A stretch of DNA of 64,000 nucleotides from Allium sativum (taxonomy: Eukaryota > Streptophyta > Magnoliopsida > Asparagales > Amaryllidaceae), in NCBI GenBank assembly GCA_030737875.1, contig CM060912.1:128721993-128785992 (forward strand). The letters are read 5' to 3'. Made by a program: the position numbers and the translations under genes. Positions within the stretch are counted from its first letter, which is position 1; each line of letters starts with the position of its first letter. Below the pieces are notes generated by a model. That model worked only from the letters and a program-made list of their open reading frames with translations, made no database searches and had not been told where the DNA came from. Positions 22,188 to 34,469 of this stretch are shown piece by piece.

Positions 22188-23177
22188 TGATTGACATAGA
22201 AATGTGTTTATTTTATGCTCTTATATCTTATCTTTTGTATATAAATAAATATTACTTGGGTATTGTTTTGTTATTTTTACAGATAGTCCAACCCAGCCCG
22301 CATGCAACCAGAAATGTAGAGAAATAGAGTTCAATTTGCTGTGAATTTGCATTTTGAAGAATTGTAGATGAAGATATCACATCTAGTTGCTGTTGGACAA
22401 GAAAAGGAGTGAGAAAAAGGCGTTGCACATCACAAATCAATGAAGAAACATCAAGGAAGCAAGAGGAAAAAGAGAAAAGGCCCAAAATTGCTTTATTTAT
22501 CTAGGGCCCATTTATGTTTCTCATTGTAAACAATTTAGTGGTGTAATGACCAGGCCCATTTACCATTAGGGTTAGGGTTAGGGTTTGGCTATCTACCCTA
22601 TATATACCCTTGTAATGGCATTGTAGCCACCATCATATATCCCATTTTTCTATTTCTAATAAAGTTTCTAGTTCTTCTTCTTTTTTTTTTTTTTTTTGCA
22701 TTTTTTCTGTTTCTTAGCAATTAGTGTTGTCTACACGATTAGATTCGGTAGAACACTATTTGTATTTTGCAATTCTTTTCATTAGTGATTGACCGTCTGA
22801 TTAGATTCAGTGGTAATCCTAATTTATTTCCTGTTGTTATTTATATTCTGCACTTTTATTTTCTGTATTTTAATCGCGTTCATAGGTTAAATTGGATTTA
22901 ATTAGATTTGAATCTGATTCATAGTTTCATTTGCTTTCCATTGAAATTGTGATTTGATCGTCGGTTCAGTTAGATCTGTTCTGAATCAAATTACAGTTTT
23001 AATTTTGTTTTGTTTTGCAAAATCAACCTCCAAAGTTCGTCTAACACGCCCACGAAACATATAAATAATAAAATTTAACTTTCCTCCCTGTGTTCGACCT
23101 GTATGCTACACACCTGTATGCTTGCAGAATTTATTACAAATGTCGCGCTTTTCTAATTCATAGATTAGCGTCGATCA
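22188..23177 (+). mobile_element. Solo LTR (990 bp) inserted in TE2
   Basis: Termini TGATTGAC and GTCGATCA are near-perfect inverted repeats, flanked by 5-bp target duplications GCGCG (22183-22187 and 23178-23182). No coding or primer site inside, so this is a solo LTR. It contains three TTAGGG repeats (22566-22583), a TATA-like CCTATATATACCC about 25 bases later, AATAAAG near 22660 as a poly(A) signal, and a poly(T) run at about 22680. Its first ~45 bases resemble the left-edge LTR at 1-1251. Family unassigned; the orientation is inferred from the TATA and poly(A) order. Confidence 0.85.
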
Positions 23178-23182
23178 GCGCG

Positions 23183-24575
23183 AGATCGACTTTCGTATAT
23201 ATTTGGTGGACAATGCAAAGCCAGTTGCATTACCAGTGCGCCACATCGCTCCGAGGTAAAGGAGGGAGTTGAGTAAGCAAGTAGAGGAGCTGCTTGAGAA
23301 AGGTTTTATTAGACAAATCATATCTGAATGGGGTGCTCCAGTAGTATTAGCGATTAAGGCGAATGGTTCGCTTCGTTTGTGTGTTGACTATAGGGAGTTG
23401 AATAAACTCACTAAGAAGAATAGGCACCCGCTTCCGAGGATTAATGATTTATTTGATCAGCTTGTTGGTGCCTCGGTATTTTCTTTGTTAGACTTGGCCA
23501 CGGGGTTTCATCAATTGAGGATGGCTGAGGGTAGCATAGATAAGACTGCTTTTAGAACTCCGGACGGTTTCTTTGAATGACAAATGAAGCCTTTTGGGCT
23601 GACGAATGCACCGGCCTATTTTGTCAATCTGATGAGTAGGGTGTTTCGGGAGTCCCTTAATAAATTTGTTGTAGTCTTTGTTGATGATATTTTGATCTTC
23701 TCCAAAAGCGAAGAAGAGCATGCCCAACATTTGAGAGAAGTTTTGAAAACTCTCCGTGACAATCAGCTTATGGCGAAGTTCTCCAAATGCCATTTTTGGA
23801 GAAAAGAGGTGAGATTTTTAGGGCATGTGGTCTCCAAAGAAGGGATAGCTGTAGATCCCGCAAAGGTGGTTGCGGTGAAAGACTGGCAGATTCCTAAAAA
23901 TGCAACCGAGGTAAGAAGCTTTCTTGGGTTAGCAGATTACTATAGGAAGTTATTATGGACTTCGCAAAGATATCAGCCCTACTCACCAGGCGGACGAAGA
24001 AGAACTTGGCATTTTCATGGGATATACACTGTGACGTTGCTTCCCAACGATTGAAGAAGGCTCTGACAACAGCCCCAGTCTTGACCCTGCTTGACGGGAG
24101 TAAGGTGTTTACCGTTTATACTGATGCGTGTGGTATAGGTTTTGGTGCGGTTCTAATGCAAGAAGGGAAAGTAGTGTGTTATGGGGATAGACTGTTGAGA
24201 GTTCATGAAAAGAACTACCCCACCCATGATCTAGAGCTAGCTGCCATAGTATTCGCATTAAAAGTGTGGCATCATTATTTAATTGGAGAGAAGTTCGAGT
24301 TATACACCGATCATAAATCTCTCAAGTATCTGTTTTCATAGAAAGACCACAATTTAACGCAACAACAGTGGATGGAGTTTCTAGCTTCTTATGATTTTGA
24401 GATACCCCTGGCAAGGGTAATGTGGTGGTAGACGCACTAGATAGGCAGAGGATGGCCCTGAGTCCTCTGTTTGTGAAAAGAAAGAACTTGGAGTTCATAT
24501 CAGCTTTTGATTTTAGACCCTCCATCGAGATTTTGCCTAATTTGTTTGCATCCTTGGAGATACGACCAACTCTTA
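23183..24575 (+). pseudogene. TE2 reverse transcriptase and RNase H, interrupted by TE3
   Basis: Fingers and palm at 23269-23580 ([30 protein letters not shown]) and 23584-24054 ([12 protein letters not shown]). The catalytic box FVDD is intact at about 23680 ([13 protein letters not shown]). RNase H starts at 23955-24341 ([24 protein letters not shown]) in another frame. A TGA at 23578 and a frame change near 23960 break it. It runs until TE3 at 24576. Confidence 0.87.
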
Positions 24576-26553
24576 TGTAACACCCCACGTCCATTAATGT
24601 CACTCTCAAGGGGAATGCAATAACTTTCATGCAGTATTATTGGTGTATAGAACAGAATATAACAAGACAGATACATATATTGGAACTTGAAAAATTAAAA
24701 CAACTTTTATTGCAGTGGAGAAATAGTTTGGTTACAACAACATCAAAAACCAACAATAAAACCAAGTACACTTAATTTCCATCTTGACAAATTATTTTCT
24801 GAGTACATAAAGTAAAAAAGCATAACCCCAAACTTTCAGCAATCCAAGCACTTCCAAGAGTGAGAGAAAGAGGTCCAAATCAAGCTCCACTAGCACTAGT
24901 CCCACCCTGAGAACTTGGGGCGGAGGGAGGAAGAAAAGAGGCGAAAACAAAGGGGTCAGACATAAAGTCTGGCGAGTCCAATAACTTTAACAATATAATT
25001 ATTAAAGTAACTAGGATAAGGCATAAACTGGTAAAACAAGGAATGACTGTGAAGCAAATGGGCAAGACAAAACAAACAATAGGAATATGCTGGCGTTAAT
25101 CGTGCTCCTAATCACTATAGGATAATTACTATACTACACCATTACTAGTCACCCTAATAGTTGATCCCGCCTACTGAACATAATAATCATAATGATAGTT
25201 TCGTTTACCCCTAGCTGTCTTCATAGGTGCCGCCTGCCCCTATCTCCACTAGTTGTACCCACTACCCCCATGCGATCGGCTCCCTAACTCATAGATACCC
25301 GTGCTGGTCCCACAGTGGGGTGAATCACTCCCCAAAGTGGCAACCCGATACCACTAAAGATGCATGACTTATATCTACACGATGCAACAACGACTTAACT
25401 ACCAGCCCAGGCCCATGCACGCACATGGCCCCGTTAGACTTGCGTTGCCACCGCTAACCCGTTTTTACCTCTTACAATCAAACCCGGTAAGCGTGTCCTG
25501 TCCTCGATCTAACTCGAGCTCACAAAGATACTTAATGGGTTACTGGTTTGAAAAGGGCCCCCATACTTGACACAAGCTTTACACCTACGCTTGGTCCCCA
25601 CTCAGATTTCCCACTTAACCCCTTCTTATTCATATCTTCTTACATGTTTCGATTTAGTTAAGTGTTTCTAATCGTATTTCACATGTCACCTATGTCACCC
25701 ACTTAACTCCCATGTCCCACCACATGTTTATCTTGGTTGAGTTTTACTTAATTCATTATAACTGTAACCTTGTAAGACCTCCCACATTAGACTACCGTTT
25801 GCGGTTGCTGGATTTGTCGGGCAGGTCCGGGCAGTCTTATACTGCAAACGTGCCTAACCTCGTGTCTTTACAATCGTTACGCATTTAATTTATGCCTTCG
25901 ACCTCTCACATTAGACTACCGTTTGTGGTTGCTGGATTTTCCAGGCGGGTCCGGGCAGTCTTATACCACAAACGAGTCTAACCTCGTGTCTTAGGCATTT
26001 ATTAATACACATAATTATTTCACCCCAATATGAATTAATTATCACTATTCAAATTGTCAATAATTTCCAAACTAATCTATGTCCATAATTGTCACCTAAA
26101 TTATGTCCATACTTTTCAGGTATATAAATTATACCAATTAGTGTCTAAAATTAATTATATGCCTTTAAAGCCATATTATGCCAATTCACAATTTGTATAA
26201 TTAATATTTTCCCATTGTCCCCACGCCGTTCGTACATTTAATATGAAATTTGTTAGACTCGCAAATAGTCTAACTCATAAAAAGAAAAGAAACATCACAA
26301 CTTGCATAACACATAAAATAGATCTAACTTGCGAATAAGAATTATAACATAACTTTGCATAGCCAATAACTTGCATCGGCAATGGACATATAGAACATAA
26401 ATTTGCATAAACTACCATGGATATAAATATAGATCTAAACATGAAATTGTGAACTTGCATATATGAATATGGGTTTCACCTAAACTTGCATATGTGAATA
26501 TGGTTTTCACCTAAACTTGCATATGCGAATATAGTTTTCACTTAAACTTGCAT

Positions 26554-26701
26554 ATGGATTCCTACAAACTTGCATGTGAATTTAGACATGTAAACTAATA
26601 TCACATGTTTTACATATAAACTAGCATATGGATTCCTACAAACTTGCATGTGAATTTAGACATGTAAATTAATATCACATGTTTTACATATAAACTAGCA
26701 T
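26554..26701. repeat. 74-bp tandem duplication inside TE3
   Basis: ATGGATTCCTACAAACTTGC begins at 26554 and again at 26628. The 74-bp copies differ by one base that I can see (AAC/AAT). The surrounding 500 bp are full of ACTTGCATA-type motifs, the source of the repeat. Confidence 0.85.
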
Positions 26702-27172
26702 ATGTATATACTTGGTTCACATATAAACTTGTGTATAATTCGTATACAGACTTGCATAAGATTCACATACAAACTAGCATATGGTTTACATCCAAACTTG
26801 CATATAAACTGATGTCATAAAATGAATCAAGTTAAACATACGTGATTGGACATATGAAATAGATCTACCAACATGAGTTAACAAAACGGTCATATGTTCA
26901 CAAACAGACGATAGCAAAGTTAAGTAACATCACATGATTCTACAGACATGTTCTCATAATCCCAATTATAACTCATCATAATTAATTTATTAATTATTTT
27001 GTGAAAGAAATTGTACTCACAAAGACGGATTAGAGAAGAGAATAATTCGTTCGTCGTTTGTATTAGAATCCTGACTTGCAATTCCTAAGCTTTAAGAAGA
27101 AAACAATTCTAGCAGCAGCAAGGAGGCCAAGAGATTAATTTAGTTTAGGTTTAGAGCTTGAGTCTATGCGTG

Positions 27173-27180
27173 CTTATATA
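27173..27180 (-). promoter_or_regulatory. TATA box of TE3
   Basis: TATATAAGCACGC on the minus strand, about 180 bases downstream (in transcription order) of the GTCGAC cluster. Supports the minus orientation of TE3. Confidence 0.5.
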
Positions 27181-27685
27181 GAAGTTTAAATCAATATAAG
27201 CCGTTAGATTATCATAGGATCAATCACAACCGTCCAGACTAGATAGAGTTATCCAGAATTGCCACATATGCCCTAGTGACTCAGCAACAGGTCAGAAAAG
27301 ACTAAGCAACAAGTCAGAATCGTCGCAGTTCAGATCTGCCCAAGGGGGTAGGTCGACCCCCAGGTCGACCTGTATAGGGGAGGTCGACCCCCTGGTCGGC
27401 CCCCTGGTCGACCTGGCCTGGGGCGGGAAAAATCCCGCCCAGCTCGCTTCTTTGTTCGAATTCAAATTTTGAATTTAATCTGAGTTGTTTTAATTTATTT
27501 AAATTTTCTGAAATTTATAAGGGCCATAACTTCCTCATAAGAAGTCTGATTTACGAAAACTTGGACTCTATTCCAAGCAGAATTTCGAGACGAACGCAAT
27601 GGCATAATCCATTTCCCTTAATTCTCACTTTAACAATTAAGTATTCTTAATTTTAATATTTAAAATTACGAGGTGTTACATCTTA

Positions 27686-29195
27686 TGGACCAGATAAGAG
27701 CTTCGGAACTAGGTGACACACATATTTTAGACATCATGGAGAAGCTCAAAAGAAGGGAGACTTCTAGTCACCTCAGTAGATATGCCATAGATGAAAAGGG
27801 TGGTTGTGACTAAATGGAAGGCTTTGTGTTCCTCAAACTGGAAGTTTGATAAAGGCAGTCCTAGAAGAAGCCCACCATTCCAAGATGACCATTCATCCCG
27901 GCGGCCATAAGATGTACAGAGACATGAAGAGGGTTTTCTTTTGGGCCGACATAAAGAAAGATGTGGATGAATTTGTTTCCCAATGTTTAGTTTGCCAGCA
28001 AGTTAAAGCTGAGCAAAAGAAGCCCGGGGGGTTACTTCATCCTTTAGAGGTTCCTCGGTGTAAATGGGAGAACGTCTCTATGGATTTCATAGATGGTTTT
28101 CCTAGATCTAAGAAAGGCAACACCAGTATCTGGGTTGTGGTAGATAGACTCACTAAGAGCGCTCACTTTATTCCAGTTAAGAGCAAGAGGACGCCATCAT
28201 GGTTGGCAACAATTTATGTTCGTGAGATTGTTTGTCTTCATAGGGTGCCTTCCAGCATCATAAGCGATCATGTCCCCATTTTTACCAGTGAATTTTGGAG
28301 GAGCTTGAAAGAAGCATTAGGTACACAGTTGTGTTTGAGCACCGCTTATCATCCTCAGACCGATGGACAGACGGAGAGGGTGAACAGGATTCTTGAAGAT
28401 CTTTTGAGGTTGTGTATCCTAGACTTCGGAGGGACTTGGGAAGAGCATCTTCCTTTAGTAGAGTTTGCCTACAACAACAACTATTAGACCAACATCGGCA
28501 TGGCACCTTTCGAAGCATTGTACGGACGACCCTGTAGATCACCAACTTGTTGGTGGGAATCTATAGAAAGATTATTACTTGGACCAGATTTGGTTAGAGA
28601 AACGTCCGAAAAGATTGACCTTATTCGACGGCGGATGAAGACAGCTCAAGATAGGCAGAAGTCCTATACAGACAAGAGAAGGACTAACATCGAATTTGAA
28701 GTGGGAGACTTAGTTTTTATTAAAGTATCACCTCTGAGGAATGTGGTTCGCTTTGGATCAGTAGGGAAGTTGGCACCCAGGTTTGTGGGACCATTTCCCA
28801 TGACCGAGAGGATTGGCCAAATGGCCTATAGAGTAAAGCTCCTAGAAAATATATCCGGTGTTCATGATGTTTTCCATGTTTCCCATCTGTTGTAGTGCCT
28901 CTATGACACCATAGTAATTGTTGAGCCAAGTGTGTTGGAAGAAGTCGAAATGGAATGGGAGGAGACAGTCAGGCGAGTTCCTACCCGTATTCTAGGATCA
29001 GAAGTTAAGAAGCTATGCAATAAAGAGATCAAGTTGCTAAAGGTTCAATGGGGAGATAACCCAGAAGATGCGACTTGGGAGACCAAAGACAAGATTTGTG
29101 CTTCGTACCCTTTCCTTTTCAAGGGTATGTTCTTAACTCCTTTTTCAAAATTTTATCAGTACTTGTTTCTATCCATAGTATTTTTTGACCTTTAG
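27686..29195 (+). pseudogene. TE2 integrase with chromodomain
   Basis: The zinc part at 27846-28015 has HHSKMTIHPGGH and CLVCQQVKAE, a full HHCC finger. The core has MDFIDGFP for the first Asp, IISDHVPIFTSEFW for the second (the usual R-D after SD is altered to H-V) and HPQTDGQTERVN for the Glu. A TAG at about 28486 interrupts the core; it continues at 28500-28895 with the GPY-like LAPRFVGPFP. After another TAG the chromodomain follows at 28932-29195 (WGDNPEDATWE, ICASYPFLFKG). This is the longest well-kept piece of TE2, but it is dead because of the stops. Confidence 0.87.
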
Positions 29196-29667
29196 ATAGG
29201 AATCCTGTGGTTGCCTGCGTTTGCTAGTGTTTGCTAGTGGTTGCCTGTGGACGCATATACACACACATTAGGCACTAGATCGGCTCAATCACTCATACTG
29301 CATATGAATGTGTGTGCATTTTCTTTTTCTTTTATGGATGGAAATGGATGTATCATCGTATGGATGTTGCATTTGGACGGATGATTGTGCACACATATAG
29401 AACTTACATGTAATAATATGATTATCTGCATACATGTTAGATTCATGGCACTAACATACATTGCATTAAGAAGGTCAACTAAATTAGTAGATTGCCTGAT
29501 CTTCGCATTAGTATTGGGACATATACACTCACCTTTGCATATATTCATGTAAGCATTAGATATCCTTAAGGATAATGGATGCCAAAGATTGATGGATGAG
29601 TAGATGGATGATGGATGGTAGGATATGCATTCTTCTCAACTTGGAGATTTCGGGGACGAAATCCTTT

Positions 29668-29679
29668 AAGTAGGGGGAA
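29668..29679 (+). other. TE2 polypurine tract
   Basis: AAGTAGGGGGAA directly before the 3' LTR start TGTAACACCCC. Confidence 0.8.
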
Positions 29680-32657
29680 TGTAACACCCCGTAATTTTGT
29701 TAACATTAAAGATTCTAAATTGAATAATAATTTATTTAATATTTAGAATTTAGGGAAACGGACTGCGCCATTGCGTCCGTCTCAAAATTCAGGTCAAGAT
29801 AGACATTTGGTTTGCGTAAAACGGACACCGTATGAAGAACTTAGGAGAGTTTTAAGCTTGTATATGCGCAAAAAGAACATATTTACATGTATGAGTCACG
29901 TACGAGCCAGACCCTATCCAGAACAGTTCGAAAATCAAAAATTCGTCAAGGCAGCAAATTTCCCGCTCTAGGGGGTCAATCCCCCTAGAGGGGTGTCGAC
30001 ACCAGGATCGACCCCCTGAAGGGGTGTCGACACCCCTAGGGCTGATATGGCACTCAGTTTCAGGGGGCTTGGCAGCTATATATATGTGTCCAATTCTCCT
30101 ATTTTCTTCATCGGAAATTATGGGAGCTAAATGCTGCTGGTGTGCGAACTGAGACGAATCTGTTTTCTTCAAACAACTGTTAGTTTTGCAAATCAAATCT
30201 AGATATTCAAGATCCATTCTTCTTATATTTTCTAATCCTAACGAAGTGAGTTTCTAGTTACTTTTAGATTCGAATATTTAAAAGTAAATTGTGAAAGGCT
30301 GTGATTTGAATATGTTGTAAACAATGCAGCTATGCTATTGATTAATCTTATACCATGTCATGATAGATCTACTTTCTAGATCTAATGCAATTGTGGTTAT
30401 TCTATTATGTCTCCTTTGTGGATCTTGAATTGTAACCATATTGTGGTTAATGTGAATCAGTTAATTTGGAAAGTTACAATATTGGTTAGATCCAATTCTT
30501 TATGTAAATCACCTTTCACCTATCATATTGAGGTCAATTTAGATATGTTTAAATTGGACATGTGAATCCATATTTAGATCTGAACATGTTACTATGTCAT
30601 ACTAATTATGTTAGATCTGTTTTTATGACCACATTATAATTATGTTGGATCTAAATAGTTGGGCACCTAAATGGTCAATTAAGATCTCGTTATGCTCACT
30701 ATGACATCATAGTTATGTAGAACTAGTAACTGCCACAAGTTCATCAGTTTTATGCTTATATGTCCATCTTATCACCATGCTAGTTTATGTTTATGCCAAG
30801 TTATGTTAAAATGATCACTTTGGTTATATTCCCATTATTTTCCCTATTATCGTTTATGACTAGGTTATTGTCTAGCCTAGGCATGCTGCCAATTTATGAG
30901 TGCGCTAGTTAGGGAACGGAGGAAAAAGGGTTAATATTGGCATAATTTTAATATGAACATTTTTGGACATATAATTCAAATTATTGGGTAGAGTAGGCAT
31001 TAACATCTATAAAGGGAAAGGTTTAATTAATTGATAAATTAATTGATTAATTAATTAATAATGGAATGTCTAGTAATTACAATTAGGAATTGTAATGGCA
31101 CTTATGACACGAGGTTAGGTTGCATTAGTAGTGGAAGTCTGCCCGGACCCAACCGGCATATCTAGTAGCCACTAATGTTGAACCTAATGTGGGAGGTCTA
31201 AGTGCGCAAATACGAATCGAACTAAGGCACGAGGTTAGGCCCAACTGTGGAATAAGTTTGCCTGGACCCGACTGACATATCCAGCATCCACACTTTGTAG
31301 GCCTAATGTGGGAGGTCTAGCCCATTATGAACCATAAATGGACATGGTAATTAATTGGACTACTTAACCAAATCTAATCCATAGGGATTGTATGATTGTG
31401 AACTAAAGTTAGGGTTAAGTAAATTGATTGGATAGTGGATGGGTTAAGAAAATCTGGAGGGGTGGGTAATATTTACATATAGGCCCACAAACTTAACCCG
31501 AAAAGGTTATGTAATTAAAGACACCTAGTGGTATACATAACCGGAGGAAAATATAAAAGTTATGTAATTAAAGACACCTGTTAGGGTAAGCATAACTGAA
31601 TAGGACTATGTAATTAAAGACACCTAGTTGTATAAATAGTCAGTGAAAAACCTAGTGGGGGATACAAGACAAAGAGGAGAGCTTGTATCATAATGTGTGG
31701 GACCCATTTCAGTCAGTAACCCGGAGTAAGTATCAAATAAAATACTCCGTACTAGGCGGAGAAGGGACACGCTTACTGAATGATTGTAAGAGATCCAAAC
31801 GTGGAGGATGGTGTGGGCGGCGCAAACCGACTGGATCATGTACGTGCATGAGATGGGCAGAGGAGGATAAGACGACCGTGACACCAATAGATATGGGGCT
31901 GTGCATATCAGTGAGGGGTTTCCACTATAGGATACATCCTACTGTGGGGCTGGCAAAGAGTATCTACGGAGTAGGGAGCCGATCGATTAGGGTAGTGGTT
32001 AGGGTACCTTTGGACATTTGCCCTAAGTCTACCACCTTATAGTAGAAAGGATCATCTCATTCTGGTTTTACTAGTAATAGTGCAGAGTAGTCATTAGAGA
32101 AGTGTATGCACCTTATCCTATCTACCTTGTCACACCTGCCATTTATGTAGTGATCTCCGTTGTTCACTTTATATGCCTGTCATGTTACTTTTATTTATTT
32201 ACTTGCTAAAAGTCACTAGACTCACCATACTTTATGTCCGACCCTCTTGTTTCCTCTTCTTTCTTCCGTTCCCACCTCCCCCCCCCAGGTTCTTAGGGAG
32301 GAAACACTCAGGCTTAGTCAGGACTCAGATATCATCTTGCTAGAGCTGCTTTCGAAGTATGGCTCAAGTTTTTATCTCTACTATGGCTTTGTCTCTTTTA
32401 CTTGGGGAATTATGTTTTCTTCTAATTATTTATGTACTCTAATATTGAAAGACAGAAGTTATGTTGTTGTAATGGTTTTAGAGACTCATGGTATTTTGAA
32501 CCACGCTGTATGATTTGGGTTTGAAATAAAAATTTAAATTTTCGCTGCTATCTTATTTATGTATGTCTTGTAAAATTCTATGTCTGTTTACCTATAACGC
32601 TTCACAAAACTTAATGTGCTCCCTTTGTTAGTGAATTAACGGACGTGGGGTGTCACA
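29680..32657 (+). repeat. TE2 3' LTR
   Basis: 2,978 bp, complete: TGTAACACCCCG to GGGTGTCACA. Two intact GTCGAC sites in the cluster at about 29972-30030, with decayed ones reading GTCAAT or ATCGAC. TATA box at 30077-30085, stem-loop modules at about 31105-31320, and a decayed CAGAC hairpin near 32224 (CATAC/GTCCG). No genes. Confidence 0.88.
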
Positions 32658-33364
32658 CTCCTGTATTGTATAAAATAAAGTCTTGTCTTCAAGATTGAAT
32701 CTTCCATTCACATAGCATATGCCTTTTAGTGTCCATGGCCAACATTTTTATAATTGTTGAATCATATGACTTAATTTAAAGTATATAATCATATTTCTAA
32801 TCAAATACTTGTACATACAAGTTTGATCTTTTACCAAGACATTAGGTCTTGTAACATGATTCATGCTTTCTGAGTTTAATTCAGAAATGCCTCTTCCTTT
32901 TTCAAAAATTCAATTTCAAATGGTGCATTTTTGAAATACTATCATGCAAACTTTTGCGTATTTTTTCATTTACGTGAGTGTTGTGGCAACCATTAGTTGT
33001 ATATTTGTCACAAGACCTCTACCTACAGGTCAACCCATTCATCGAGGGCAGTCGATTTAGTATTATGATTCTCGCTCTCGGAATGCCTTTCTCTTCTCAA
33101 TGAACTTTAATTCGTAGGTAGGCTTGTCTGAAGATGTTTATAAAGCTGCTACATAATTTGACTTTTATGCTACAAATCTATCCTTTCAGCTTGTGTATTT
33201 GACTATTTTGTCCCATCGCATGATTCTCACTTAGGCCGGGGGATATCCAATATTATGGCAAAATTAGGCTTATTTTAAAGATGATATTCTTTCCAGGTTT
33301 TTCATAAATTAACCTTAAGTTGCACGCTATCCCAAGACCTATACATGTCAAACATTTCATCAAA

Positions 33365-33436
33365 GGGCATTTGGTCTAGTGGTATGATTTTCGCTTTGGG
33401 TGCGAGAGGTCCCGAGTTCGATTCTCGGAATGCCCC
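33365..33436 (+). tRNA. tRNA-Pro(TGG)
   Basis: 72 bases. Acceptor and T stems fully paired, discriminator C, anticodon TGG in loop TTTGGGT. The anticodon stem is TTCGC/GCGAG, where one C has become T to give a T:G wobble pair. Boxes A and B intact. Terminator T-runs follow (CTTTTCGTTTTG). Probably functional. Confidence 0.92.
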
Positions 33437-34456
33437 CTTTTCGTTTTGTATTTTTGTTCAGATAAATCGTCTTTTTAAGACGATGAAATTGGTAAATCAT
33501 TCTAATTTTGTTAGCATATTTTTGCTAATGCAGTGTATCTAAGAACATGCTTTCCACCTCATGGCTAAACATATAATAGAACAGTTAGCTTATATCATAG
33601 CTGAATAGTTAATTTATTATAACACTTCCTAATTCTACCTCGTTTTGTCTAAGCGATGATGTAATAGTGAGATACTGATTCAGGTAATTGTTTCTCCTCA
33701 ACTCATCCTACTTATCATCGAACTTCATTCCTTGATTGCTATCAACATAAGAGATTAGTTTTGGAGTTTGATTTTATGAGTGTTTGAAATTAGGGTTTTG
33801 TTTATTTTAAGTTGGGGCGGGTTTTGTTTATTTTCAGTTGGGATTTTAGAGTGCGTAAGATATTTTCCTAGAAAGTTGAAATAAGTTACTCCACAAAACC
33901 CTATTTATGATACATTATTTTTGTTAGAACGTTCTACAAAACAATGAAAGTTCTGAATGTGTAATGGTTTAAAATGGTAATTTATTAAATTGTTCAAAGA
34001 ACCATCAAGAGGCTATTATTTAAAACCATTCTCGTCGTATGCTCAGCCATAAAGGGGGAAAAAGGGAGAAATTTTTTACAGCTAAAGTCTTAAGCTGATA
34101 GAACTTAAGAATACAGAGGTTTTTTTTAGAAGGGGGACCCTTAATCGTGCATTTTAATTTATTGAATTTGTTAATGGTAACGTTATGTATGGTGACATTC
34201 TGGTAACATAAAATCTAGTATGAAATCAAATACTACTTTAGGTGAAAGTGCTAAATTTGTCTTTTAATGATTTTATTCTTTTATTGTATAAAATAAAGGC
34301 TAGCCTTCAAAATTGAATCTTCCATTCACATAGCATATGCCTTTTAGTGTCCAGGGCCAAAATTTTTATAATTGCTGAATTATATGAACTAATTTAAAGT
34401 ATATAATCAAATTTCTAATTAAATACATATACATACAAATTTGGCATTTTACCAAG

Positions 34457-34469
34457 ACATTTGGTCTTG
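34457..34469 (+). pseudogene. 5' part of tRNA-Pro relic D1 split by TE4
   Basis: GACATTTGGTCTTG, with TCTTG at 34465-34469 as the left target duplication. It continues at 45363-45409 (TCTTGTAGTATGATTC, then AAGTGCCTC). Confidence 0.75.

Larger units (their letters stand above)
24576..27680 (-). mobile_element. TE3, Tekay solo LTR (3.1 kb) inserted in TE2
   Basis: It starts TGTAACACCCC and ends GGTGTTACA, flanked by target duplication TCTTA (24571-24575 and 27681-27685). No internal coding part, so it is the product of LTR-LTR recombination. Its sequence is closest to the TE4 LTRs. It contains the CAGAC hairpin (24957-24971), stem-loop modules (25771-25995), an ACTTGCAT-rich repeat region (about 26280-26820), a minus-strand TATATAAG (27173-27180) and GTCGAC sites (27362, 27374, 27393, about 27418). 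No genes. Confidence 0.9.
17598..32657 (+). mobile_element. TE2, Ty3/gypsy chromovirus (Tekay type), 5' LTR end missing, two nested insertions
   Basis: A plus-strand relative of TE1. 5' LTR 17598-20513 (first ~90 bp missing), primer site 20516-20527, gag from 20690, protease, RT/RNase H, integrase with chromodomain, polypurine tract 29668-29679, 3' LTR 29680-32657. Removing the solo LTR (22188-23177) and TE3 (24576-27680) leaves an internal part near 5.1 kb, the same as TE1. No target duplication can be seen because the left end is lost; the right flank begins CTCCTGTATTG. All frames are broken. Confidence 0.88.
32658..34469 (+). repeat. tRNA-Pro tandem array, block 3
   Basis: Resumes at CTCCTGTATTGTAT, a position about 400 bp earlier in the unit than where block 2 stopped. 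It contains D1 (32838-32893), D2 (33046-33088), the tRNA at 33365 and the spacer up to the D1 relic, where TE4 is inserted. Confidence 0.85.

Noticed and set aside
22565..22583. TTAGGG run as an interstitial telomere
   Set aside because: Only about three units, inside a dated LTR insertion, and plant telomeres usually have TTTAGGG.
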